Under the pieces are notes generated by a model. That model made no database searches, was not told the DNA's origin, and saw nothing but the letters and a program-made list of their open reading frames with translations. This document shows, piece by piece, positions 1-7,763 of a DNA stretch of 64,000 nucleotides. Within the stretch, counting starts at the first letter, position 1, and the number at the start of each line of letters is the position of its first letter. A program made the translations under genes and the position numbers. The stretch lies in assembly GCF_001279525.1 (NCBI RefSeq), contig NZ_LGDY01000091.1:496001-560000 (forward strand). The letters run 5' to 3'. This stretch comes from Nocardia sp. NRRL S-836 (GTDB taxonomy: Bacteria > Actinomycetota > Actinomycetes > Mycobacteriales > Pseudonocardiaceae).

Positions 1-915
1 ACCGAGCGCGGCTTCCTGGTCTACGGCGCGATGCCCGCGACCGGCCGGCCGCAGCGGCGGGCCGAGATGCTGTTCGAGTCGGCGGACGGCCGCGACTGGA
101 AGGCGGTGGGCGACCGGCTGCCCGACCCGCCGCAGGGGCAGCACTACAGCGCGCTCACCGCCGCGCAGCACAACAACGGCGTCACCGTGCTGTTCGGCAC
201 GCTGGGCAACGCGGACAACCCCGACGACTCCAAGGCCGGCCTGACCGGCTGGTACCGGCGTGACGGCGAGACCGCGTGGACCCAGCTCGCCGACCTCGAC
301 CCCGGCAAGCTGCCCGACGCGGGCGTGGCGCCCAGACCGCAACGCCGGGTCACCGACGTGGCCCGGTGGCAGACCGGCTTCCTGGCGGTCGGCTCCACCC
401 CCGGTGCCGGGGCGGTGTGGACGTCGCCGGACGGGCTGGCGTGGACGAAGATGCCGGTGCGGGACAACGGTTTCGAAGGCGCCGGAGTGCTCGACCACCT
501 CGGCGACGGCGGCCTCGGCCTGTTGCTGGACCTGCCGGAGGTCAAGGGGCCCGCGCGGTTCTGGCGCACCGGGTCGCCCTCCGCGCGGCCGGCCACGAAC
601 CACCCGGTGCCCAAGGGTGGTGCGTGGCAGGGGATTTCCGGCACCTCGATCGCGCTGGACGACACCGGCGGCGGTGAGATCCGCTACTCCGACTTCAAGG
701 TGAGGGACGCGAAGCAGTTCGCGGTGAAGTTCCGCCACGTCGGCATCACCGCCGGGGGAACGAGGACCATGGAGGTCACGTCGTCCACCGATCCCGCGGT
801 ACCGGTCGGCGGCACGCTGTCGGCGAAGGTCCAGGACCACGGCGCCACCGTGCTGTTCCCGGACGGCACCCAGCGCGAGTTCTGCGGCGCTGATCGTTAC
901 GCGGAGTGCTCGTAG
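1..915 (+). CDS. Beta-propeller-like protein, 5' partial
   Basis: The reading frame is open from the first base, so the start lies outside the window; about 304 residues are visible. Recurrent segments of the type SADGRDWKAV, TSPDGLAWTKM and RRDGETAWTQL, each a strand followed by an Asp-box-like turn and W-T, resemble the repeats of sialidase- or BNR-type beta-propellers. No catalytic residues can be assigned. The C-terminus has two cysteines that may form a disulfide, which would fit an exported protein, but the signal peptide region is missing. The gene converges with and overlaps the downstream methyltransferase gene by 19 bp. The function is unknown. Confidence 0.75.
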   Translation, partial: TERGFLVYGAMPATGRPQRRAEMLFESADGRDWKAVGDRLPDPPQGQHYSALTAAQHNNGVTVLFGTLGNADNPDDSKAGLTGWYRRDGETAWTQLADLDPGKLPDAGVAPRPQRRVTDVARWQTGFLAVGSTPGAGAVWTSPDGLAWTKMPVRDNGFEGAGVLDHLGDGGLGLLLDLPEVKGPARFWRTGSPSARPATNHPVPKGGAWQGISGTSIALDDTGGGEIRYSDFKVRDAKQFAVKFRHVGITAGGTRTMEVTSSTDPAVPVGGTLSAKVQDHGATVLFPDGTQREFCGADRYAECS

Positions 916-1619
916 ACGCTGACGTGCCGGGTGCTGGCGGCGACGAACGGCTCGCCGTTCCAGCCACCCCGGCGCTCGCGCAGCCGCAACCCGGCGATGC
1001 GGGCCATCAGGTCGAACTCCGACGGGTAGCTCAGCCGCTGCCGGATCGGGCCGAACCGGACGCCGTCCACGCCGATGTGCACGTGGTTCTCGTCGAGGAT
1101 CTGGGTGACCGGGTCGTACCGGTTGACGTCGATCTCGACGTGGTCGACCTCGACCGCCTCGACGTCGATGTACTGGTTGAGCTGCCGCGCCGACCAGCTC
1201 GGCACCCCGCACTCGACCACGAACACGCCGCCGGGGTCGAGGTGGCGTGCCGCGTTGGAGAAGCAGCGCACCTGGTCGTCCTGGGTGAGCAGGTTCGTGA
1301 TCGTGTTGTAGACCAGGTACACCAACGGGTACGTGCGCCCGGTGCCGACGGTGGACATGTCGCCCATGGTCACCTCGACCCGGTCACCGCCGGGTTTCTC
1401 CCGCATCCGCGCGACCATGTCGGGGGAGAGCTCGATGCCGTCGACGACCACACCGGCCTCCTGCAAAGGCAACGCGATGCGGCCGGTGCCGACGGCGAGC
1501 TCCAGCGCTCTGGAGCCGAACCCGGCGAGGAAGCGGACCGTCTCGTCCTCGTCGCCGCGGGGCGAGTCGTCGTAGGTGCGGGCGATCTCCGGACCGAAGC
1601 TCGGGTTGAATCCCTTCAC
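897..1619 (-). CDS. Class I SAM-dependent methyltransferase
   Basis: The product (240 aa from GTG) is a small Rossmann-fold methyltransferase. The glycine-rich SAM-binding motif LELAVGTGRIALPL lies near residues 35-48, followed by an acidic loop (GIELSPDMV) and a post-I motif (VTMGDMS). The substrate is unknown; similar proteins are annotated only as methyltransferase domain proteins. GTG at 1619 was chosen because it precedes the conserved start of the fold; a GTG nine bases upstream is possible. It is transcribed away from the AraC gene and runs 19 bp into the 3' end of the preceding convergent gene. Confidence 0.8.
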   Translation of the reverse strand: MKGFNPSFGPEIARTYDDSPRGDEDETVRFLAGFGSRALELAVGTGRIALPLQEAGVVVDGIELSPDMVARMREKPGGDRVEVTMGDMSTVGTGRTYPLVYLVYNTITNLLTQDDQVRCFSNAARHLDPGGVFVVECGVPSWSARQLNQYIDVEAVEVDHVEIDVNRYDPVTQILDENHVHIGVDGVRFGPIRQRLSYPSEFDLMARIAGLRLRERRGGWNGEPFVAASTRHVSVYEHSA

Positions 1620-1660
1620 CCGTCCCACGCTAGCCACGCCCGGCAACCGGTTTTCCGTTC

Positions 1661-2149
1661 TCAGCGGAAGTGCGTCTCGATCCCGAACGCGGCGCGCAGC
1701 TGTGCCATGTCGTGCAGGTCCTGTGCGCGTGGCGGATATCCCCGGTGGAAGTAGACCTGTTGCGCCGCCGACAGGCACGGCACCGCGCGGCCTCCGATCG
1801 TCCCGGTGACGAAGCAGTCCGCCGGGTAGCGGAACGGCTCGCCCGGCGTCAGCGAGGCCTGCGTGGCGCTGCCGTCCGCGGCGAACCGCAACGGGTGCAG
1901 ATCGATCTCCCGGCCGCGCGGGTCCCGCACGACGAACCGCACCGGCCGCCACGACACGGTCTCCGCGAACCCGGCCGCCGCCAGCGCCTCGACTACCGCG
2001 GGCTCCTGCTCCTCGCGGTGCATCAGGTCCAGGTCGCCGTGCGGCCGCGTCTGCCGGCCGACCAGCGCGTCGACGCCCCAGCCACCACCGACCCACACGT
2101 CGAAGGCGCGCAGGAGGTCGAGGACGTCGAGCACGTCCGTGGTGTTCAC
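1661..2149 (-). CDS. Aminoglycoside nucleotidyltransferase-like protein
   Basis: This 162-aa protein has the minimal nucleotidyltransferase signature VGGGWGVDALVGR followed by DLDLMH, then a later acidic residue in REIDLHPL. This arrangement is that of ANT(2'')/LinB-type enzymes, which adenylylate aminoglycosides or lincosamides. Length and the C-terminal YFHRGYPPR segment also fit that group. Whether it modifies a drug cannot be read from sequence; many chromosomal actinobacterial members have no known substrate. The GTG start at 2149 (protein beginning V-N-T-T-D) has only a weak ribosome site. It lies 41 bp upstream of the methyltransferase gene on the same strand, so the two may be cotranscribed. 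Confidence 0.75.
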   Translation of the reverse strand: MNTTDVLDVLDLLRAFDVWVGGGWGVDALVGRQTRPHGDLDLMHREEQEPAVVEALAAAGFAETVSWRPVRFVVRDPRGREIDLHPLRFAADGSATQASLTPGEPFRYPADCFVTGTIGGRAVPCLSAAQQVYFHRGYPPRAQDLHDMAQLRAAFGIETHFR

Positions 2150-2408
2150 GCCCGCAAGGGTGGCAGCCGTTCGTGCCACGGGTCCAGCGCATTCCACCGG
2201 GGCACCGGCAAAGCCCGCGACCGGAGGGCCGGGCAGATCGGGTCCTGAACCGCGTCCACAATGGACCTCGTGCACTCCGGAGGCCGTGTCCGCCGAAAAC
2301 GCCGGACCGGCTCGGCCCAGCTCGCCTCGTTAGGACCAGGTCTGCCCGCCACCGGCATCGAGCCGGTGCAACGCGGTCACCCCCGGATGGCGGTCCGGGC
2401 GTGGGCCG

Positions 2409-3374
2409 GTGGCACGAGCACCGGCGTCCGTGCTGGTCATGGACACGATCGGCGAGGGCGAGCATCCTCAGGTCGTGGAACAGGTCGTCGAGCTGACAGA
2501 TCTGGACGAGGTCCGGGACGGCCTCAGTGCGGCCTACGGCACCATGCGGATCCGCGGCGCCGGTGAGCGGCCGTGGCTGCGGCTGCGGAAGCGGCAGTTC
2601 GGTTCGCTCCGGTTCGACTACCTGGACAGCTCCATGTGCTTCGAGGCCAGCAGCGGACCGCAGGACAGCTACATCTTCACGCACCTGGACGCCGGGCGGG
2701 TCCGCTACCGGGTGAGCGGTGACGAGCAGTACGTGCGGCCGGGCCAGGTGCTCCTGACCGGGCAGCCCGAGGTGGCGTACGCGGTGGCGATCGAGGATCC
2801 GCGGGCCACGCTCGTCGTGGTCGACCAGTCGGTGGTCAGCGGGTTCACGGGTGGTGTGCGGTTCACCGGCGGCCGGGCGGTGCCGGCCAGGGCGGCGGCC
2901 GCGTGGCGGTCGACGTGCGTGCACCTGCGTGACGAGCTGCTGCCGGCGTTCGCGGACGAACCGCTGGTCGTGGCGAATGCGACGCGTCTGCTCATGGCCA
3001 CGACGCTGGCGACGTTCCCGAACGTCCCCCTCGTGGACTACTCGCCGGGTCATGTGCGCCCGCACGCCCTCAAGCGGGCCATCGCGTTCATCGAGTCCGA
3101 GGCCGCGCGGGACATCACCGCCGCCGACATCGCGCGTGCTGCCCGCGTGTCGGTGCGGGCGATCCAGCTCGCGTTCCGGCGGCACCTCGACACCACCCCG
3201 ACGGCGTACGTGCGGCGCGTGCGGCTCGCACAGGCCCACGTCGATCTGCGCCGGGGTCGTGGCACGGTCACCGAGATCGCCGCCAGGTGGGGGTACGCCC
3301 GTCCGAGCGTCTTCGCGGCCCACTACCGGACCGCCTACGGGGTGTGCCCGTCGACGACGCTGAGGTCGGGCTGA
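2409..3374 (+). CDS. AraC-family transcriptional regulator
   Basis: The product is about 321 aa. Residues from roughly 215 to the end form a double helix-turn-helix AraC domain (ITAADIARAARVSVRAIQ, then GTVTEIAARWGYARPSVFAAHY). The N-terminal half resembles the AraC-binding-like (ligand-sensing) domain of the AraC/XylS group. GTG at 2409 gives the longest product; ATG at 2439 is equally possible because neither has a clear ribosome site. It is divergent from the nucleotidyltransferase gene, with a gap of about 260 bp between the two starts. The target is unknown. Confidence 0.85.
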   Translation: MARAPASVLVMDTIGEGEHPQVVEQVVELTDLDEVRDGLSAAYGTMRIRGAGERPWLRLRKRQFGSLRFDYLDSSMCFEASSGPQDSYIFTHLDAGRVRYRVSGDEQYVRPGQVLLTGQPEVAYAVAIEDPRATLVVVDQSVVSGFTGGVRFTGGRAVPARAAAAWRSTCVHLRDELLPAFADEPLVVANATRLLMATTLATFPNVPLVDYSPGHVRPHALKRAIAFIESEAARDITAADIARAARVSVRAIQLAFRRHLDTTPTAYVRRVRLAQAHVDLRRGRGTVTEIAARWGYARPSVFAAHYRTAYGVCPSTTLRSG

Positions 3375-3460
3375 CGCGTTTCGTTTTCGCGGCGGTGCCT
3401 TCGTTTCCGCTGCTATCGCCGGACGACGGGGTGCGGTCTGCTGGTGCCGGAGGTGCACCG

Positions 3461-3835
3461 ATGTCCGCAGAAGCGTGTGATCCCAGCCCCTTCGCCATCC
3501 GCACCAGCCGGTCGGGCACGCGGTTCGTCGTGACGTGCCGCGGCGAGGTCGACGTGACCACCTGTGACGCGTTCTTCGCCGCGGTGCTGCCCGGCATCGC
3601 CGACAGCGGCACCCGCCGCGTGGCGATCGACCTGGGCGGGGTGACGTTCCTGTCCGCGAGCGGCCTGCGCATCCTGCTGCTGTTGTTGTGCGCGTGCCAC
3701 TACAACGGCAAGGAGTTCGACCTGTGCAACGTCCCGCCGCGGGTGCGCCGGGTGCTGGACCTGTTCGGCTTCACCACTTTCAAAGCAGGTCTTGTGTGGG
3801 AGGCGACCATGTCGCCGGTGAGCCGCCGTCACTAG
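3461..3835 (+). CDS. STAS-domain anti-sigma factor antagonist
   Basis: The 124-aa product is a single STAS domain. It contains the conserved loop AIDLGGVTFLSASGLRIL, in which the serine in SASGLR is the usual phosphorylation site of SpoIIAA/RsbV-type antagonists. Proteins of this kind bind a kinase anti-sigma factor when unphosphorylated and so free a sigma factor. No cognate kinase or SigB-type sigma gene is in the window. The ATG start is supported by GGAGG at 3449-3453 with 7-nt spacing. The esterase gene begins 11 bp downstream. Confidence 0.85.
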   Translation: MSAEACDPSPFAIRTSRSGTRFVVTCRGEVDVTTCDAFFAAVLPGIADSGTRRVAIDLGGVTFLSASGLRILLLLLCACHYNGKEFDLCNVPPRVRRVLDLFGFTTFKAGLVWEATMSPVSRRH

Positions 3836-3846
3836 CTTGACCAGCT

Positions 3847-5106
3847 ATGTTGCTGCCTCTGGTCCTCGTGGCGTCCCTGCTCACCCCGGCTCCGGCGCCG
3901 CACGCGCCGCACGTCCCCGGCGCGGAACACCAGGAGCTCACCCGGCTGGCCGACCTCACCACGGCCGGCGGCATCACCGACCCCGCCGACTGGGCCGGTC
4001 TGACCAGTACCGCGCTGCCCCTGCCCGGCCCCGTCGCCGGCGTCCAGATCGACGGCTACTTCCCCGACACCTCGCACACGAACACCAACCACGGCTGGAA
4101 CCACGACAGCCAGTTCGTCGTGCGCCTGCCCGACCGCTGGAACGGCGGCCTCGTCGTCAGCGGCTCACCCGGCGTCCGCGAGCAGTACGCCAACGACCGC
4201 GCGATCTCCGACTGGGTGCTCGCCCGCGGCTACGCGTTCGCCGCCACCGACAAGGGCAACACCGGCGTCCAGTTCTACCGCGACGGCATGGCCGAGTGGA
4301 ACCACCGGCTCACCCAGCTCACGATCGCCACGAAGTCCGTTGTCGCGCAACGCTACGGCCGCCCCGCCAAGCGCACCATCGCCACCGGCATCTCCAACGG
4401 CGGCTACCTCGTGCGCTGGCAGCTGGAGAACCACCCGCACCTCTACGACGGCGGCGTCGACTGGGAAGGTACGTTGTGGACGGTCAAGGGGCCGAACCCG
4501 CTGACGTTCCTGCCGCCCGCGCTGAGGGCCTACCCGTCCTACCTCGCCGGTGACCCGCAGGCCCACGCCGCGATGGTCGCCGCAGGCTTCCCGGCCGGCA
4601 CGGAGTTCCTCTGGGACTACCACTACCGCTACTACTGGGACCTGACCCAGCGCATCTACCGCGAGGACTTCGACCCCGGCTTCGACGGCGCGGCAGAGGC
4701 CGGGTTCCCGTTCTGCGCCTCCGGCACCCCGCTCTGCGACGCCGACTACGACTACTCCGCCCGCCGCCGCGTCGCCGGTCCCGCCATCGCCCCGGTCGCG
4801 CTGACCGGCAGGATCCACCGCCCGCTCATCACCGTGCACGGCACCCACGACGTCCTGCTGCCCATCTCCCAGGACTCCGACGTCTACGCCGCCATGACAC
4901 CCGACCGCCTGCACCGCTACTACCGCGTCGAGCAGGGCACCCACGTCGACGGCCTCGTCGACGCCCACCCCGACCTCCTGCGCCCGCTGGCCCCGTGCCA
5001 CCGCTCCGCCTTCGTGGCGCTGGAACGCTGGCTCGACGGCACCACCCCGCCGCCGTCCGCGACACTGCCGCGGCCGGCCGACGTCTCGACGTGCCCGCTG
5101 TCATGA
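3847..5106 (+). CDS. Secreted tannase/oligomer-hydrolase-like alpha/beta hydrolase
   Basis: The 419-aa product begins with a short signal peptide (MLLPLVLVASLLTPAPA). It has an alpha/beta-hydrolase core with nucleophile motif TGISNGGY, an acid in GTHDVLLPI and the catalytic histidine in EQGTHVDG. The overall layout, with a long lid between nucleophile and acid, recalls tannase/feruloyl esterase and 3-hydroxybutyrate oligomer hydrolase families. Two cysteines (PFCASGTPLC) probably form a disulfide in the lid. The enzyme probably hydrolyses an ester outside the cell, but the substrate cannot be told. It is followed after 7 bp by the macro-domain gene. Confidence 0.75.
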   Translation: MLLPLVLVASLLTPAPAPHAPHVPGAEHQELTRLADLTTAGGITDPADWAGLTSTALPLPGPVAGVQIDGYFPDTSHTNTNHGWNHDSQFVVRLPDRWNGGLVVSGSPGVREQYANDRAISDWVLARGYAFAATDKGNTGVQFYRDGMAEWNHRLTQLTIATKSVVAQRYGRPAKRTIATGISNGGYLVRWQLENHPHLYDGGVDWEGTLWTVKGPNPLTFLPPALRAYPSYLAGDPQAHAAMVAAGFPAGTEFLWDYHYRYYWDLTQRIYREDFDPGFDGAAEAGFPFCASGTPLCDADYDYSARRRVAGPAIAPVALTGRIHRPLITVHGTHDVLLPISQDSDVYAAMTPDRLHRYYRVEQGTHVDGLVDAHPDLLRPLAPCHRSAFVALERWLDGTTPPPSATLPRPADVSTCPLS

Positions 5107-5113
5107 TCTGGGG

Positions 5114-5617
5114 GTGACCACCATCGAGCTCGTCCTGGGTGACATCACCGAACAGCACGTCGACGTCGTCGTGAACGCCGCCAACTCCTCCCTGCTGGGC
5201 GGTTCGGGGGTCGACGGCGCGATCCACCGCAGGGGAGGCCCGGAGATCCTCGCAGCGTGTCGCGAGCTGCGTGCCGGGCACTACGGCGGTGGTCTGCCGA
5301 CGGGCCAGGCCGTGGCGACGACGGCGGGCCGGCTGCCGGCGCGGTGGGTCGTGCACACGGTCGGGCCGGTGTGGTCGGACACCGAGGACCGCTCGCAGCT
5401 GCTCGCCGACTGCCACCTGAACTCGCTGCGGGTGGCGGCGGAGCTCGGGGCGGCCAGCGTGGCGTTCCCGGCGATCTCGACCGGGATCTACCGGTGGCCG
5501 GTCGCCTCGGCCGCGCGGATCGCCCTGGCGGCGGTCAGGGACGCGCCGGTCGAGCTGGTGCGGTTCGTGCTGTTCAGCCAGGAGACCTACGACGCCTACG
5601 AGCGGGCCCGGTCATGA
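5114..5617 (+). CDS. Macro-domain ADP-ribose-binding hydrolase
   Basis: This 167-aa protein is a stand-alone macro domain. It has the signature VVNAANSSLLGGSGVDGAIH and the second loop AFPAISTGIYRWP, both typical of O-acetyl-ADP-ribose deacetylases (YmdB/MacroD type) that remove ADP-ribose adducts or deacetylate O-acetyl-ADP-ribose. The start is GTG at 5114. Its stop codon overlaps the convergent lacI-type gene by 6 bp through a shared TCATGA palindrome that supplies a stop to each strand. Confidence 0.9.
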   Translation: MTTIELVLGDITEQHVDVVVNAANSSLLGGSGVDGAIHRRGGPEILAACRELRAGHYGGGLPTGQAVATTAGRLPARWVVHTVGPVWSDTEDRSQLLADCHLNSLRVAAELGAASVAFPAISTGIYRWPVASAARIALAAVRDAPVELVRFVLFSQETYDAYERARS

Positions 5618-6592
5618 CGCCGTGCTCTCCCTGACCTGCAACGAGAACGGCGTCTGCACGTTCTCCACCGCCACCTCGCCCGCCCCGACCCGCCGGTGCA
5701 GCAGGTCGACGGCGGCACGGGCGATGGCGCCCTTGTCCGGCGCCACCGACGTCAGCGAGGGCGAGCTGTAGGCGCTTTCCTCGTTGTTGTCGAACCCGAC
5801 CACGGCCAGGTCGTGCGGCACCCGCACGAACCGTTCTGCGGCCGCCCGCATCGCGCCGACGGCCAGCAGGTCGTTGAAGCAGAACACCGCGTCCGGCGGG
5901 GTGTGCATGTCCAGCAACGCGTTCATCGCGGCCGCGCCGTCGGCCCGGTGGTAGTTCAGCGCCGGAACGACCAGCGCCGGGTCGAACTCGATCCCCTCCA
6001 GCTCCAGCGCGGCCCGGTAGCCCTCCAGGCGCAACGCGGCCGTACCGCGTTGCGGGTGGGCGCCGATCGCCGCGATCCGCCTGCGCCCCAACGAGATCAG
6101 GTGCCGCACGGCGGTGGTGGCGGCCAGCACGTTGTCGATGCCCACCCGCGAGATCGGCACGTCCACCTCGTGCTCGCCGAGCAGCACGGACGGGACCTCC
6201 AGCTGGAAGTCGCTCACCGCCTCCGGGCTGATGATCGCGGCGTCCACGAGGTGCGGGCCCAGTGACGCGAGCGCCGAGCGTTCACCGGACAGGGTGCCGA
6301 AGGTCTGCTCGATGAGCACGTTCCACTCGTGCTCCTGCGCCGCCGCGATCACCAGGCCCGCGAGCTCGGCGAAGTAGGGGATGGAGAGCTCGGGCAGCAC
6401 CAGCGCGATGGAGCCGGTGCGGCCGCGGCGCAGGTTGCGGGCGCCGAGGTTGGGGCGGTACCCGGTGGCGGCCAGCGCCTCCTCGACGCGGCGGCGGTTG
6501 TCGGGCTTGACGAACGAGTAGCCGTTGACCACGTTCGAGACCGTCTTCACCGAGACGCCGGCCAGGCGAGCGACGTCCTTGAGCGTGGCCAA
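5612..6592 (-). CDS. LacI-family repressor of the adjacent sugar unit
   Basis: The 326-aa product has an N-terminal LacI helix-turn-helix (ATLKDVARLAGVSVKTVSNVVNG) and a periplasmic-binding-protein-like sensor domain (residues about 60-326). TTG at 6592 is preferred because GGAGG lies five bases upstream and the resulting start M-A-T-L-K-D-V is canonical; GTG at 6595 is the alternative. It is divergent from the sugar-binding lipoprotein gene and a perfect palindrome typical of this family lies between them. The simplest reading is a repressor of the downstream transporter/GH2 unit, relieved by the imported sugar, and of itself. Confidence 0.9.
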   Translation of the reverse strand: MATLKDVARLAGVSVKTVSNVVNGYSFVKPDNRRRVEEALAATGYRPNLGARNLRRGRTGSIALVLPELSIPYFAELAGLVIAAAQEHEWNVLIEQTFGTLSGERSALASLGPHLVDAAIISPEAVSDFQLEVPSVLLGEHEVDVPISRVGIDNVLAATTAVRHLISLGRRRIAAIGAHPQRGTAALRLEGYRAALELEGIEFDPALVVPALNYHRADGAAAMNALLDMHTPPDAVFCFNDLLAVGAMRAAAERFVRVPHDLAVVGFDNNEESAYSSPSLTSVAPDKGAIARAAVDLLHRRVGAGEVAVENVQTPFSLQVRESTAS

Positions 6593-6608
6593 CACAGCCT
6601 CCAGATGC

Positions 6609-6663
6609 GTACCGGGAAAAGTACCGGGAAGTCCCCAGTCTTTACATCGTTGGAACAACGATG
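6609..6663. promoter_or_regulatory. LacI-type operator and paired direct repeats
   Basis: The segment 6645-6663 reads CATCGTT-GGAAC-AACGATG, a perfect 7-bp inverted repeat with a 5-bp centre. It lies between the divergent LacI gene and the sugar-binding protein gene. Just upstream, the 10-mer GTACCGGGAA occurs twice (6609-6618 and 6621-6630), 12 bp apart. The palindrome is the likely repressor site; the repeats may be a second site or part of the lacI promoter. Confidence 0.75.
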
Positions 6664-6719
6664 CAAATCTAGCCGGTGAGAGCGCGACCACGCACCATGC
6701 ACGCGTAGGAGAGCCAACG

Positions 6720-7763
6720 ATGTCCCTCAGTCGCACCCTGCCGATCGTCCTCGCCGCGGTGCTCGTCGCGGGCTGCACGGCCAGGGAAGGCCAGCAGACG
6801 ACCACCAGCGGCGGACCGGCCGCGAGCGCCGCCCAGAACCAGAGCGGCGGACCCGGCTGCGGACGTGAGCAGCTCGGGTACCCGCAGGTCGGCATCAAGG
6901 GCGCCACCGTCGGCTTCTCGCAGTCGGAGAAGGAGGCGAACCCCTTCCGCACGGCCGAGACCAGGTCGATCGAGGACGAGGCGGCCAAGCGCGGGGTCAA
7001 CCTGCTGACCACCAACGCGCAGGGCGACCTGAACAAGCAGATCAGCGACATCAAGTCGTTGCTCGACCGCGGCGCGCAGCTGCTGGTCGTCGCGCCGCTC
7101 AACTCCGACGGGCTGCAGCCGGCGCTCGACGCGGCGAAGGCCAAGAAGGTGCCGGTCGTGACGATCGACCGCAGGGTCACCTCGCAGCCCTGCACCGACT
7201 ACCTCACGTTCATCGGCTCCAACTTCGTCGAGCAGGGCAAGCGCGCCGCCCAGGCGATGATCAAGGCGACCGGCGGCAACGGCAAGGTCGCGATCCTGCT
7301 CGGCGCGTCGGGCAACAACGTCACGGTCGACCGCACCAAGGGCTTCAAGGACGCCATCGCCGGCACCGGGCTGAGCGTGGTGGCCGAGCAGACCGGCGAG
7401 TTCGACCGGTCCAAGGGCCAGGCCGTGATGGAGCAGCTCATCCAGAGCAACCCCGACATCACCGCCGTCTACGCGGAGAACGACGAGATGGGCGTCGGTG
7501 CCGTCACCGCGCTGCGGGCCGCGGGCAAGCAGCCCGGCAAGGACGTGAAGATCGTGTCGGTGGACGGCACGCGCACCGCGGTGCAGCTCGTGGCGGACGG
7601 CAGCTACACCGCGGTCGTCGAGTCCAACCCGCGCTTCGGGCCGCTCGCGTTCGACACGCTGGAGAAGTTCGCCGCGGGCCAGGAGATCCCGCAGACGATC
7701 GTGATCTCCGACGACGAGTACGACACCACCAACGCCGCGCAGAAGCTCGCCAATGCCTACTGA
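6720..7763 (+). CDS. Sugar ABC transporter substrate-binding lipoprotein
   Basis: The 347-aa product starts with a lipoprotein signal (lipobox LVAGC, cysteine near residue 19) followed by a low-complexity T/S/G/A linker. The rest is a type I periplasmic-binding fold of the RbsB/ribose-galactose class: GFSQSEKEANPFR, then a DIKSLLDRGAQLLVVAPL strand-helix and EQTGEFDRSKGQAVMEQLI. It captures a monosaccharide at the outer membrane face. ATG at 6720 has AGGAG eight bases upstream. It is the first gene of the transporter operon and its last 11 bp overlap the ATPase gene. Confidence 0.9.
   Translation: MSLSRTLPIVLAAVLVAGCTAREGQQTTTSGGPAASAAQNQSGGPGCGREQLGYPQVGIKGATVGFSQSEKEANPFRTAETRSIEDEAAKRGVNLLTTNAQGDLNKQISDIKSLLDRGAQLLVVAPLNSDGLQPALDAAKAKKVPVVTIDRRVTSQPCTDYLTFIGSNFVEQGKRAAQAMIKATGGNGKVAILLGASGNNVTVDRTKGFKDAIAGTGLSVVAEQTGEFDRSKGQAVMEQLIQSNPDITAVYAENDEMGVGAVTALRAAGKQPGKDVKIVSVDGTRTAVQLVADGSYTAVVESNPRFGPLAFDTLEKFAAGQEIPQTIVISDDEYDTTNAAQKLANAY

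Noticed and set aside
2345..2372. A CACCGG-N7-CCGGTG hairpin resembling a tRNA T-arm
   Set aside because: The loop lacks the TTCRA consensus and no cloverleaf could be assembled; it is probably a leader hairpin of the AraC gene.
1620..3458. A long minus-strand upstream extension of the methyltransferase frame
   Set aside because: The extra 600 codons run antisense through the AraC gene and the nucleotidyltransferase gene, are Arg/Gly/Pro-rich and have no family similarity; the fold starts at 1619.
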